DNA from: Acidimicrobiales bacterium
GTDB taxonomy: Bacteria > Actinomycetota > Acidimicrobiia > Acidimicrobiales > Poriferisodalaceae
Length of the DNA: 64,000 nucleotides
Direction: 5' to 3'
Assembly (NCBI GenBank): GCA_041394185.1
Contig: JAWKIQ010000002.1
Location: 434,001-498,000 of the forward strand
Every line of letters starts with the position of its first letter. Position 1 is the stretch's first letter. A program made the position numbers and the translations under genes. Below the pieces are notes generated by a model. It was not told the DNA's origin and ran no database searches. It worked only from the letters and a program-made list of their open reading frames with translations. Shown piece after piece: positions 18,064 through 26,691 of the stretch.

Positions 18064-20595
18064 ATGCAGGTCCTGCCGCCACTGGTCAAACACCTACCGA
18101 CCTCGGGCGACCCGACCGCCCTGCTCGAAGCCTTCCTCACCTACGCAGAGCAGATCGGCCTCGAGCTGTACCCCGCCCAGGAGGAAGCGATCCTCGAGCT
18201 GCTCGAGGGCAACAACGTCATCTTGAACACGCCAACCGGCTCGGGGAAGTCGCTCGTGGCGTCGGCGGCGCACTTCGCCGGCCTCGCCCGCGGCCAACGT
18301 TCGTGGTACACCGCCCCGATCAAGGCACTGGTTTCCGAGAAGTTCTTCGCGCTGACCCGCGAGCTGGGCGCCGAGCGGGTCGGGATGATCACCGGAGACG
18401 CTTCGGTCAACCCCCAGGCCCCGGTGGTGTGCTGCACGGCCGAGATCCTGGCCAACGTGGCCCTCCGTGACGGCCAGTACGCCCCGGCCGACCTGGTGAT
18501 CATGGACGAGTTCCACTATTACTCCGACCGCGACCGCGGCTGGGCGTGGCAGGTGCCGCTCCTCGAGCTCAGCAACGCCCAATTCCTGTTGATGTCGGCG
18601 ACGCTGGGCTCGACCGAAGAACACAGCCGCCGGCTAACCGAGTTGACCGGCCGACCCACCACGGTCGTGGCCTCGGCCCAGCGCCCGGTGCCGCTCGAAT
18701 ACACCTACCGCACCACACCAATACACGAGACGATCGCCGACCTCATCGAGCTGCGCCAGGCGCCCGTTTACATCGTGCACTTCACGCAGAAGTCGGCCAC
18801 CGACGCGGCTCAGGCGCTGACCTCCATCGACGTGTTGTCGAAAGACGAAAAGGAGGCGGTCAAAGACGCCGTCGGAGGATTCCGCTTCGACTCGACGTTC
18901 GGAGCAGACCTCAAGCGTTACGTGCTGTCAGGGATAGGTGTGCACCACGCGGGTCTCTTGCCCAAATATCGGCTGCTCGTCGAGAAGCTGGCACAAGAAG
19001 GGCTGTTGAAGGTCATCTGCGGCACCGACACCCTGGGCGTCGGGGTCAACGTGCCCATCCGCACCGTCTTGTTCACCCAGCTGTGCAAGTTCGACGGCCA
19101 ACGAACCCGAACCCTGACGGTGCGCGACTTCCAGCAGATCGCCGGTCGGGCCGGGCGCAAGGGTTTCGACGACATCGGCTATGTCTGGTGCCAGGCACCC
19201 AACCACGTCATCGAGAACCTCAAGCTCGAGGAGAAGGCCGGCGACGACCCCAAGAAGCTGCGCAAGATCGTCCGCAAGAAACCTCCCGAGCGTGGCTATG
19301 TGCACTGGGACGAAGACACGTTCGCCAAGCTGGCCGGAGGAACGCCCGAAGCGCTGACGTCGCGCTTCAGCGTCAGCCACTCGATGCTCTTACATCTGCT
19401 CGACCGGCCAGGCGACGGATGCGCAGCCACCCGGCGCATCCTCACGGTCAACCACGATGTCAGGCCGCGCCAGCGATCGAACATCAGGCGGGCAATCGGC
19501 ATGTACCGCTCGCTCGTCGAGGCCGACATCGTCGAGGTGCTCGACAAGCCAGACATCGACGGGCGCATGGTGCGCGTGAACCTCGATCTGCAAGACGACT
19601 TCGCCCTCAACCAGCCGTTGTCGCTGTTTGCGGTCGAGGTCCTCGACACGTTCTCCACCGACGACCCCGAATTTGTCCTCGACGCGGTGACCGTCATCGA
19701 GTCGGTGCTCGAGAATCCCGGCCCCGTGCTGGCAAGGCAACTCGACCTGGCCAAGGGCGAGGCGATAGCCCAGATGAAGGCCGACGGCGTCGAGTACGAG
19801 GAGCGGATGGAGCGCCTCGACGAGATCACATGGCCCCAGCCAAACGGCGAGGCCCTGTGGCAGATGTTCAACACGTGGGTGGTTCACCACCCATGGGTCG
19901 GAGGCGACACGATCCGTCCCAAGTCGGTGGTTCGCGACATGTACGAGCGCACCATGACGTTTCGCGAGTACGTCAACCACTATGGCCTCAAGGGTGTCGA
20001 GGGTGTGCTGCTGAGGTACCTGTCCGACGCCTACAAGGCTTTGGTGCAGACCGTGCCCGCCGAGTTGCGCACCGACGAACTCGACGACGTCATCGAGTGG
20101 CTGGGTGCCCTGGTTCGCCACACCGACTCGAGCCTGATCGACGAGTGGGAGCGTCTGGCCAACCCCGAGCCCGAAGACCCTGCCGACATTCGTCCGCCAG
20201 AGCCGGTCAACATCACCACCAACCGCCGAGCTTTCACGGTGATGGTTCGCAACGAGCTGTTCCGGTGGGTGCAGATGCTGGCCGACGAGCGGTACCAGAC
20301 GCTGGCCGAGTTGTTGTCTTCGACCGCAACCGCCGAGGCTCGCTGGAGCGCCGACGACATCGCCGATGCGATGCAGCCATATTGGGACGACTTCGACCAC
20401 ATCCAGGTTGGCGCTGCGGCCCGCGGGGCCAACTGGTTCGTCATCGACGACCGCGGTGATACCTGGCGGGTCACCCAGATCCTGGTCGACCCCGACGAGA
20501 ACGGCGAGTGGCGGATCGAGGCGACGGTCGACCTGGTTGCCAGCCGCGAGCTCGATCGTCCGCACGTCACGCTCGATAGCATCGTGCGGCTGTAG
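18064..20595 (+). CDS. Ski2-like superfamily 2 helicase with DUF3516 region
   Basis: 843 residues from ATG 18064; an upstream ATG at 18025 is possible. Motif I is NTPTGSGKSLVA, motif II MDEFHYYSD (a DEFH box), motif III LMSATLG and motif VI QIAGRAGRKGFDD. The layout is that of DEAD/DEAH helicases with the actinobacterial C-terminal DUF3516 (about 400-843), related to Ski2/Mtr4-type RNA helicases. The expected function is ATP-driven RNA remodelling or decay in the cytoplasm; the exact role is not established. It is divergent from MocR and followed after 20 bp by a small membrane protein gene. Confidence 0.85.
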   Translation: MQVLPPLVKHLPTSGDPTALLEAFLTYAEQIGLELYPAQEEAILELLEGNNVILNTPTGSGKSLVASAAHFAGLARGQRSWYTAPIKALVSEKFFALTRELGAERVGMITGDASVNPQAPVVCCTAEILANVALRDGQYAPADLVIMDEFHYYSDRDRGWAWQVPLLELSNAQFLLMSATLGSTEEHSRRLTELTGRPTTVVASAQRPVPLEYTYRTTPIHETIADLIELRQAPVYIVHFTQKSATDAAQALTSIDVLSKDEKEAVKDAVGGFRFDSTFGADLKRYVLSGIGVHHAGLLPKYRLLVEKLAQEGLLKVICGTDTLGVGVNVPIRTVLFTQLCKFDGQRTRTLTVRDFQQIAGRAGRKGFDDIGYVWCQAPNHVIENLKLEEKAGDDPKKLRKIVRKKPPERGYVHWDEDTFAKLAGGTPEALTSRFSVSHSMLLHLLDRPGDGCAATRRILTVNHDVRPRQRSNIRRAIGMYRSLVEADIVEVLDKPDIDGRMVRVNLDLQDDFALNQPLSLFAVEVLDTFSTDDPEFVLDAVTVIESVLENPGPVLARQLDLAKGEAIAQMKADGVEYEERMERLDEITWPQPNGEALWQMFNTWVVHHPWVGGDTIRPKSVVRDMYERTMTFREYVNHYGLKGVEGVLLRYLSDAYKALVQTVPAELRTDELDDVIEWLGALVRHTDSSLIDEWERLANPEPEDPADIRPPEPVNITTNRRAFTVMVRNELFRWVQMLADERYQTLAELLSSTATAEARWSADDIADAMQPYWDDFDHIQVGAAARGANWFVIDDRGDTWRVTQILVDPDENGEWRIEATVDLVASRELDRPHVTLDSIVRL

Positions 20596-20615
20596 AAGCT
20601 GACGAAGGCAACCCA

Positions 20616-21020
20616 ATGATCGACCTCGACGCGTACACGATTCGGATCTTCCTCCACCTGCTGGGCGTGACGGTGTGGGTGGGCGGCCAGATCGTCATGG
20701 CCGCGCTGGTGCCGGCGATTCGCGGCCTCGGACCCGACGCGGCAAAGATCGCAGCCAACCGCTTCGGGCAGGTCGCGTGGCCGTTCTACGCACTGCTGGT
20801 GGTCACGGGGATCTGGAACCTGTTCGAGGTCGACCTCGGGTCGGTCTCGGCGGGCTATCACATGACGCTGGGCATCAAGCTGCTGTTGGTCGCCCTTTCG
20901 GGCGTGGCGGCATTCGTCCACTCGACCACCAAATCGCGCGTCGTCATGGCCGTCACGGGCGGAGGTGGCTTTGTGGCAGCCGTCGGCGCCTTCGTGTGCG
21001 GTGTGTTGATGGTGACCTGA
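20616..21020 (+). CDS. small four-helix membrane protein, CopD-like
   Basis: 134 residues with four predicted membrane helices: RIFLHLLGVTVWVGGQIVMA, FYALLVVTGIWNLF, GIKLLLVALSGVAAFV and GFVAAVGAFVCGVLMV. The HLLGVTVWVGG segment, with its early His, resembles CopD/DUF2269-type proteins implicated in copper handling or haem-linked electron transfer. Metal binding is not demonstrable here. It follows the helicase by 20 bp and may be co-transcribed. Confidence 0.65.
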   Translation: MIDLDAYTIRIFLHLLGVTVWVGGQIVMAALVPAIRGLGPDAAKIAANRFGQVAWPFYALLVVTGIWNLFEVDLGSVSAGYHMTLGIKLLLVALSGVAAFVHSTTKSRVVMAVTGGGGFVAAVGAFVCGVLMVT

Positions 21021-21035
21021 CGGCGGCAGGCCCGC

Positions 21036-21923
21036 TTACGAGTCCTTGCTGGCTCTTTGTTGAGCGCGTCGGCGCTCGCCGGCCTCGAACAGCTTGTCGC
21101 GATTGTCGTCGCCGACATACATGAACCGTTCGCGCCAAGCCTCTGTCGACCATCGGGCCGGCGACTGCACCGTTGTTCGTGGCGCTACCGCGCCCGACGC
21201 AAGGTCAAGCGCCAAGCGCAGGGTCGCCATCTGGGTGTCGACGTCGCCGTTGGCCCCCAGCGGGCTACCCAGTGGAAAATCGCTGAAGACGAACCGGGCC
21301 ACGCCCACCTCTTCGACGATGTCGCGGGCCGAACCGATCACGACCGTGACGATTCCCGCGGCCTCCAGCACCTCTGCGACCAGACTCACGGTCTGGTGAC
21401 ACACGGGTCACAAGGGGATGAGGATGGCCAGGTCGACACCGTCCTCGGCACACCAACGGGCCACATCGGGGCCGTCCTGTTCGCGGGTTCGACGCTGGCT
21501 GTATTCGGTGGGCACGCAGTAGAAGCGGTCCGAGACCGAACCGATGGTGCCTTCGGCTGCCAGCGCTGCGAGGTGTTCGAGCGGCAGGAACGAACCCAGG
21601 TCGTCGGTCGAGGTGTGCTCCTTGTCCCAGAACAGGTCCGAGGTGAAGACCCGGTCGGGAACGGGGCTGGCGGGCACGGCCATGGCTTCCTTGGGCCCCG
21701 AGGGCGACCCGTCGACGTTGTCGGGGTTCCAAGGCTGGCCCGTGGTCACGACCCCTACTCGCATGTCGGCAAGCGGCCGCTGCGGGCGGACGAACGAAAC
21801 GTCGCCGTGGCGGGCCCATCGGTAGGGCCGCGTGTAGCCCTGCGCGGCGTAGTACTCGCGGCTCTTGTCGATGTAGCTCAGGTAGGTGCGGTGGGTGATG
21901 CGACTGGTTCGGTCGTCGGCCAT
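21036..21923 (-). CDS. probable selenoprotein, glycine/sarcosine/betaine reductase B-like family (UGA = Sec)
   Basis: The frame runs 171 codons from 21923 to a TGA at 21408-21410 and continues without any other stop for 123 codons to 21036, giving 295 residues with position 172 as selenocysteine. The residues after TGA are PVCHQTVSLVAEVLEAAGI, so the redox motif is UxxC. This is the place where GrdB-family proteins carry Sec or Cys. The N-terminal part (RVGVVTTG, DRFYCVPTEYSQR) also fits that family. A hairpin of SECIS type lies directly downstream of the UGA. The protein is probably a thiol/selenol redox enzyme rather than a true glycine reductase, since no other Grd subunits are nearby. The alternative is a nonsense mutation of a Cys codon. 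Confidence 0.75.
21379..21397 (-). promoter_or_regulatory. SECIS-like hairpin downstream of in-frame UGA
   Basis: On the coding strand ACCAGAC-CGTGA-GTCTGGT forms a perfect 7-bp stem with a 5-nt loop that has G at its second position. The loop begins 17 nt after the UGA. A short stem, 16-37 nt spacing and G among the first two loop bases are the general features described for bacterial SECIS elements bound by SelB. Confidence 0.6.
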
Positions 21924-21996
21924 GGGGCCGAAGGTACGCGACGTCAGCCTGTGGCTTGTAACCAGACCCCGCCCGTGTGGCAGGGTGCTGGGGTCT

Positions 21997-22815
21997 ATGA
22001 ATCACGATCCTGCCACGGTGCCAGTTCGCCGAGCCGCCACCGTCGTCGTCATCCGCGACGCCGAACGGCCCGAGGTCTTGATGCTGAAGCGCAACCGGCG
22101 CTCGGTCTTCGTGCCGGACATGTGGGTGTTCCCCGGCGGGGCCGTCGACGCCGAAGATCATCACGACGACCTCACCGACCGCCTCCGCGGTCTCGACCAG
22201 GTGATGCACGCGGTCGACATGTCTGCCCCCGATGCCGCAGCACACTGGGCTGCGGTGTTGCGCGAGACCTACGAGGAAGCCGGCCTGATGCTGGGCCACG
22301 ACGCCGACGGCCGAGCCTGGACCGACGCCGACCTCGCAAGGCACACCGCGTGGCGCGATGCCCTGAACGCCGGCCAGACCGACCTCGCCTCATTCGTGGC
22401 TGCGGCCGACCTGGTGCTGGACGCGGCGGCGGTTCGCTACATCGCTCGGTTCGTTACACCCATGGGGCCGCCTCGAAGGTACGACGCCAGGTTCTTCCTG
22501 GCGCCGAATCCACCAGACCAGACCGCATCGATAGACGACGACGAAGCTGTCGGTCATCGTTGGGTGTCGCCCGCCGAGGCTCTCGAGCAGGCTCGGGCGG
22601 GCCACATGGTGATGATGACCCCCACCGTGGCGGTTCTGGCCCGTTTGGCGCGGTACGCATCGGTTTCCGAGGCCATAGCGGCCGCAGACAGCGACGCCCT
22701 GCCCCAACGCATGCGGCTGAGGCAGGGCGCTCACGACATCGACCGCATCCTGTTCCCGGGCGACCCCGACTACGAGTCGGGTGCCGAGTCCGAATTCGGT
22801 CAGATCAGGATCTAG
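21997..22815 (+). CDS. Nudix hydrolase
   Basis: 272 residues from ATG 21997, about 70 bp from the divergent selenoprotein gene. The Nudix box is split as in NUDT7/NUDT19-like proteins: VFPGGAVDAEDH at residues 45-56, then after an insert RETYEEAGLML near residue 88, which supplies the metal-binding Glu residues. These enzymes cleave nucleoside diphosphates linked to another moiety, such as CoA or ADP-sugars. The long insert between GGxV and RExxEEAG favours the CoA-type subgroup, but the substrate is unknown. The stop is 3 bp from that of the convergent gene. Confidence 0.8.
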   Translation: MNHDPATVPVRRAATVVVIRDAERPEVLMLKRNRRSVFVPDMWVFPGGAVDAEDHHDDLTDRLRGLDQVMHAVDMSAPDAAAHWAAVLRETYEEAGLMLGHDADGRAWTDADLARHTAWRDALNAGQTDLASFVAAADLVLDAAAVRYIARFVTPMGPPRRYDARFFLAPNPPDQTASIDDDEAVGHRWVSPAEALEQARAGHMVMMTPTVAVLARLARYASVSEAIAAADSDALPQRMRLRQGAHDIDRILFPGDPDYESGAESEFGQIRI

Positions 22816-22818
22816 GTC

Positions 22819-24306
22819 CTAGTTGTTGAAGGTCAGCTTCGAACGGATCTGAATGGGTGTGTGGTCCGCAGCGTTTCCGGGCCCGGTGTAGCAGGCAGAA
22901 CCGCACCTGCTGTCCATGAGAAGCGACTTCGTGGCCGCGTCCTTGATGAGGATTCGCATCACGTCCGGCCCCTTGTCCCAAGGGAACTTGCCACCGCCCT
23001 TGACCCACCAACCGTCGGGGGATCCGAGGTTGATGGTCACCTTGCCCGTCTCGTCGGTGAAGCGCATGGTCTGAAGGTTCTGCGAAGTACAGGTTTCTTC
23101 GAAGCCACCCGAGAAGCTGTGGCCGTTGAGCCACCGCCAAGCACACACCTGCAAGATGACCTCTCGACTGGTCGGCTTCGACAAGATCTCGACCTCGAGA
23201 ACTGCATCTCCAGCGATGAGGTTCGGGCTGCGGAAGTTGCCGACATCGTTCCAGTTCGGCTCCCAATAGACGTCGGGACCCGAGTTCATCGTCTGGTTCC
23301 AGATCACCACACTGCCGGACGCAGGAGCCTGCGTCGTGGTTGGCCGGGTTGTGGTGGTGGTCGGCTTGGGGGCTGTGGTGGTCGGCTTGGGGAGAGTCGT
23401 GGTCGGGAGCTGGCGCGTCGTGGTGGTGTTGCCGGCATCTACGGGCTTCGTGCCGATGATGGCGATGGCGATGGCCCTCGACTGAACGGGAACGCTGAAC
23501 TGAACGACGGTGCCTCCCGAGAACCACGAGACGGTGCCATCTGTGTCCAAGAGGGCATATCCGCCGGCGCGGTCGCCCGCGGCCCCGACGATGTCGGTGC
23601 CTGCGACACCAGCTATCGAGCCGTGGAAGCTCATCCCGAATGCAAATACTCCACCGTCGCCGCCAACCATGGCGTAGGCACCATTGCCGTCGTCTACCGC
23701 CGCCACGATCGGTCGATCGAGCGACCGCCCTCTCAGCACACCCGGGACCGAACCTATGAACGAAGCGTTGCCGAAGGCGAATACGCCTCCATCGTCATGG
23801 ATGATTCGATACCCGGCAGACGCGACCTGAATTTCGACCGCCGTCGTGCGCGCTGCAGCCAGCGGAGAGACCCCAGGTACCGACCCGAAGAAGCCTGCGT
23901 CGCCAAATGCGAACACACCGCCATCTTGGCCGAGGATCACATAACCCTTGCCTGTCGGGGTAGGTGCGAGGGCGATGGCGGGCCGGGCGAGGGCAAACCC
24001 GCTGAGGTCGCCGAAGTGTCCTGCCGAGCCGTGAGCCGAGACGGTGCCGTCGGCCCTGACTACCCAGTAACCCTTTCCATCGCGAGTAGCGACGAGGTCA
24101 ACGGCTGGAGAAGCTGAGGCTGCCGCATCGCCCAGGTTCGGGGCTCCGCCGAGTTCGTGGACTCGGCCAGAGGCCTCGAGAACCCATCCGACGGGGGTGA
24201 ACCCCTGGGCGGAGGACTGGGCACCGGCGTCGGTCTTGACGGTGACAGCAAGCGAAGCGGCCAACAAGCAGACCGACAGAATTCGAACTAGGAAACTACG
24301 AGACAT
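22819..24306 (-). CDS. exported protein with DGGVFAFG-type repeats, Thr/Pro linker and C-terminal domain
   Basis: 495 residues. A signal peptide (basic start, hydrophobic LLAASLAVTV, cleavage near AGA-QSS) is followed by at least four repeats of about 40 residues built around DGGVFAFGDAGFFGSVPG, typical of secreted actinobacterial repeat proteins. They probably form a beta-propeller-like fold. A TTT/PKPTTT-rich linker (about 300-340) leads to a cysteine-containing C-terminal domain (about 345-495) that may bind carbohydrate or another ligand. Function unknown; likely cell-surface or released. AAGGGACGA upstream of the ATG is a weak ribosome site. Confidence 0.75.
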   Translation of the reverse strand: MSRSFLVRILSVCLLAASLAVTVKTDAGAQSSAQGFTPVGWVLEASGRVHELGGAPNLGDAAASASPAVDLVATRDGKGYWVVRADGTVSAHGSAGHFGDLSGFALARPAIALAPTPTGKGYVILGQDGGVFAFGDAGFFGSVPGVSPLAAARTTAVEIQVASAGYRIIHDDGGVFAFGNASFIGSVPGVLRGRSLDRPIVAAVDDGNGAYAMVGGDGGVFAFGMSFHGSIAGVAGTDIVGAAGDRAGGYALLDTDGTVSWFSGGTVVQFSVPVQSRAIAIAIIGTKPVDAGNTTTTRQLPTTTLPKPTTTAPKPTTTTTRPTTTQAPASGSVVIWNQTMNSGPDVYWEPNWNDVGNFRSPNLIAGDAVLEVEILSKPTSREVILQVCAWRWLNGHSFSGGFEETCTSQNLQTMRFTDETGKVTINLGSPDGWWVKGGGKFPWDKGPDVMRILIKDAATKSLLMDSRCGSACYTGPGNAADHTPIQIRSKLTFNN

Positions 24307-24456
24307 GGGGGTCGTCCCTTCGTAAGGCCCGCACGCATTTATTACGCCCAGGTTACATTATCGTCATGTTTCCGTAATCGGTTGAGCAGATGAGATCGAT
24401 TTATCGACGAACCGGCTCGACATCGAGCTGCGCGTCTGCCACATTTCATGGCTCCA

Positions 24457-24529
24457 GCCCCCGTAGCTCAGGGGATAGAGCGTCGGTTTCCTAAACCGTG
24501 CGTCGCAGGTTCGAATCCTGCCGGGGGCG
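24457..24529 (+). tRNA. tRNA-Arg (anticodon CCT)
   Basis: The acceptor stem GCCCCCG at 24457-24463 pairs with CGGGGGC at 24522-24528. The D-arm is GCTCAGGGGATAGAGC. The anticodon loop TTCCTAA gives CCT, and the T-arm is CAGGTTCGAATCCTG. CCA is not encoded. The anticodon stem has one T-T mismatch at its base. From the anticodon loop onward the gene forms the left copy of the island's 47-bp attachment repeat, so integration leaves this tRNA intact. Confidence 0.95.
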
Positions 24530-24534
24530 CTGGC
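24488..24534 (+). repeat. attL: left 47-bp attachment repeat
   Basis: It runs from TTCCTAAACC in the anticodon loop to GGGGGCGCTGGC just beyond the tRNA end and is identical to 36796-36842. The next 17 bp on the two sides are also similar, with about three mismatches (both contain TCCCAG and TCAGAG), so the ancestral homology was longer. Confidence 0.95.
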
Positions 24535-24599
24535 AAACTCCCAGTTCAGAGGATATTTCTTCCCCGAGAATCGGTTCTCAAAATCGCCGATTCCGGATC

Positions 24600-24620
24600 T
24601 GTCCCATACGGTGTCCCATA
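24600..24620. repeat. candidate integrase arm sites, left end
   Basis: Two direct copies of TGTCCCATA at 24600-24608 and 24612-24620, spaced 12 bp start to start, lie between attL and the integrase gene. A near-identical pair with the same spacing and orientation is found next to attR at 36669-36689. Confidence 0.6.
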
Positions 24621-24650
24621 CATGTCGCAGGGTTTGCGTAGGCTTCGGCC

Positions 24651-25805
24651 GTGGGATCAGGTCGTGGCAGCATCCGGCTCAAACGTGAGCCCGACTACTG
24701 GGAAGTTCGTGCCTATGCAGGGCGCGATCCCGTCACAGGGCGCCCTCGATATGTCAGCCGCACCGTTCGTGGCGGCAAGCGGCAGGCTCAGAAGCTGCTC
24801 ACGTCGCTCACGTCCGAGCTCGATCGGCACGGGCCCACCGCCCGCCACACCATCGACGAACTGCTGAGCGCCCACATCGATCACCTCGAGACCCGCGGCC
24901 GAGGCGCCCGCACCATCGAGGGCTACCGCACAATCGCTCGTGGTGTGGCCGCCGACGTGACCCTCGGCAAGACCCGCCTCGACAAGGTCACGGTCAAGTC
25001 GCTCGACGACTTCTACAACCGCCTCACCGGCCGAGGCCTCTCCCCCGCCTCGGTCGGCCGCTACCACGCGCTGCTCCGCTCGGCGTTCAAGCAGGCGATG
25101 GCGTGGGGCTGGATCGCCACCAACCCGGTCCAGCTGGCAACCCCGCCGTCGGTTCCCCGAGTGGGCCGCAAGATCGCCACGCCCAAGGTCGTCGCTGCCC
25201 TGTTGGCCGAGGCGGCTTCGAGCCGGAACCCCGAGAACTTGGTCGCCTTTCGCCTCCTCGCAGCCACCGGCGCACGTCGGGGCGAGATCTGCGGGTTGCG
25301 CTGGTCCGCTGTCGATATCGAAACCGGCCGTATCGAGATTCGTGCCGCAATGGCGCAGCTCAACAACCGCAAGGTCGTCGAGAAGGAACCCAAGACCCAC
25401 CAGATCCGCGAGGTCACCGTCGACGCCCAGACCGTCGACCTCCTCCGAGAGCACCACGCCTCCCAGATACAACTCGCCGCAGAGATGGGCGACGAGCTGT
25501 CGAGGGAAGCCTTCGTTCTCGCCGACATGACCCTCGACCCCACCGGCGAGGCGCCGACCCAGCCCAACCGCCTCACCCAGGCATTCGCCCGCATCCGGGC
25601 CAGGGTCCCCGGAGCCGAGGAAATGCGTCTCCACGACCTGCGCCACGGGTATGCCAGCACCCAACTCGACGCCGGCGAACCCTTGCCTGCCGTGGCCGCC
25701 CGCATCGGAGACCACGTCGAAACCCTCGCCAAGGTCTACGCCCACAAAGGCCACCGCGGCGACCAGCAGGCCGCCGACCACATCGGAAACCTCCTCGATG
25801 GATAG
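24651..25805 (+). CDS. tyrosine recombinase / integrase
   Basis: 384 residues from GTG 24651. The N-terminal part (about 5-55) is an AP2-like arm-binding region (IRLKREPDYWEVRAYAG), followed by a SAM-like core-binding domain (about 65-150) and the catalytic domain. Catalytic residues visible are Arg in TGARRGEICGLRW (about 208), His-x-x-Arg in LHDLRHGYA (about 327) and the nucleophile Tyr in KVYAHKGH (about 363). It lies 117 bp from attL in the orientation usual for tRNA-targeting integrases. TAGGCT at 24639-24644 lies 6 nt before the start, so the message may be leaderless, with its promoter overlapping the candidate arm sites and giving possible autoregulation. Confidence 0.95.
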   Translation: MGSGRGSIRLKREPDYWEVRAYAGRDPVTGRPRYVSRTVRGGKRQAQKLLTSLTSELDRHGPTARHTIDELLSAHIDHLETRGRGARTIEGYRTIARGVAADVTLGKTRLDKVTVKSLDDFYNRLTGRGLSPASVGRYHALLRSAFKQAMAWGWIATNPVQLATPPSVPRVGRKIATPKVVAALLAEAASSRNPENLVAFRLLAATGARRGEICGLRWSAVDIETGRIEIRAAMAQLNNRKVVEKEPKTHQIREVTVDAQTVDLLREHHASQIQLAAEMGDELSREAFVLADMTLDPTGEAPTQPNRLTQAFARIRARVPGAEEMRLHDLRHGYASTQLDAGEPLPAVAARIGDHVETLAKVYAHKGHRGDQQAADHIGNLLDG

Positions 25806-26349
25806 AGGCAGGCCCGCCGGTGGGGATCTGATCGGCTACGCCGACGAGTCCATCCGAGGAGCGCGCTATCGCATCGCCGTGGTAGTGCTCACCCGTTCGA
25901 GCGGTTCCGAGGCCCGTCGGAGCCTCAAGCGGCTCGCATCCTCGCTCGGCAAGTCGAACCTCCACTTCAACGATCTACTCCCGGATCAGCGTCAGCGGGC
26001 GCTCAGAGAGTTCGCGGACCTTCCGGTGGCCGTCGCTTCCGTCTTCTGTCACGCCAGGCAGAAAGGCGAGTCCGAAATGAACGCCCCGCGACCTTTCCAT
26101 GACGGGCGCCGTGCGCTGGCTTCAGGGGATCGGAGCGGTCGAGTTGTGCCTCGACTCGCTCACCGGTCGCGAGCCGGCGACGGTCGAGCAATCTCCGACG
26201 CCCGACGTAGCGGTCCGACCCTCCACTTCCGCCATGCCCATAGCCGGGACGATCCCCTGCTCTGGATCGCCGACGGCGTCGCCCACGCGGCTGGTACGCG
26301 CAGCCGAGCTACCGGGCTCACATGGCTCGAGCCCGAGCTACGGCTCTGA
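25798..26349 (+). pseudogene. DUF3800-like gene, apparently frameshifted
   Basis: ATG 25798 overlaps the integrase stop. The first 95 or so residues (LIGYADESIRG, LHFNDLLPDQRQRAL) follow the DUF3800 pattern: an early acidic Y-x-DES motif and a nuclease-like fold of unknown role. From about 26085 to 26190 the conserved-looking sequence (RWLQGIGAVELCLDSLTGRE) lies in the +1 frame. The original frame then resumes with RAISDARRSGPTLHFRH and the typical DDPLLWIADGVAHA. Two compensating shifts within about 110 bp suggest decay or sequencing errors. If it is translated as it stands, the middle is scrambled. Confidence 0.5.
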
Positions 26350-26691
26350 CCCTCAGACGCGCAAAACCCCGCACCTCGTATGGTGTCGAGCGTACGGGGC
26401 CTACTTCCTTCGGCCCTCGGCCTCCGGCTCTTCAAGTATCGGGACTCTATGGACGGAAATCAACTCGCCGGAACGATCTCAGCGGGGTTTAAGGGCGGCC
26501 GGAAACGTCCAGCGGAGTCCGGGGAATTCCGAATGTGCTGGCCAGAGGGTGATTTCTTGTCCGGGCTTTCCGGCTGAACCCGGCGATTCCGACCCGATCC
26601 GGCGAGTCTTGTGCGCGTTTTGTGCGCGTCTGTGCTGCTCGCAACGACGCTCGCCTTGACCATCGGTCTGGATTGCACCTAGGCAAACTCG
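26350..26691. other. intergenic stretch with promoter for the HEPN gene
   Basis: No credible gene is visible. Two direct 9-bp copies of TGTGCGCGT occur at 26610-26618 and 26621-26629, 11 bp apart, about 30 bp upstream of the -35-like element. They could be a regulator site for the following gene. Reverse-strand frames here have no recognisable features. Confidence 0.4.
26656..26685 (+). promoter_or_regulatory. candidate promoter of the HEPN-type gene
   Basis: TTGACC at 26656-26661, an 18-bp spacer and TAGGCA at 26680-26685, with the GTG start 6 nt further on and no ribosome site. This suggests transcription starting at or very near the start codon. Confidence 0.5.

Noticed and set aside
21036..21404. 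Separate 122-residue gene starting at GTG 21404
   Set aside because: No ribosome site, same frame as the upstream part, and its sequence is the expected C-terminal half of the same family protein; read-through of UGA explains it better.
21057..22829. Plus-strand frame of 590 codons
   Set aside because: Crosses the selenoprotein and Nudix genes and is Arg/Gly-rich without motifs; a GC-rich shadow.
22819..24306. Repeats considered as CRISPR-like or tandem DNA repeats
   Set aside because: They are protein-level repeats in a coding frame and diverged at DNA level; no CRISPR array is present in the window.
24566..24579. GAGAA-TCGG-TTCTC inverted repeat between tRNA-Arg and the integrase as a tRNA terminator
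   Set aside because: Only 5 bp of stem, no T-run after it, and it would lie inside the island; too weak to call.
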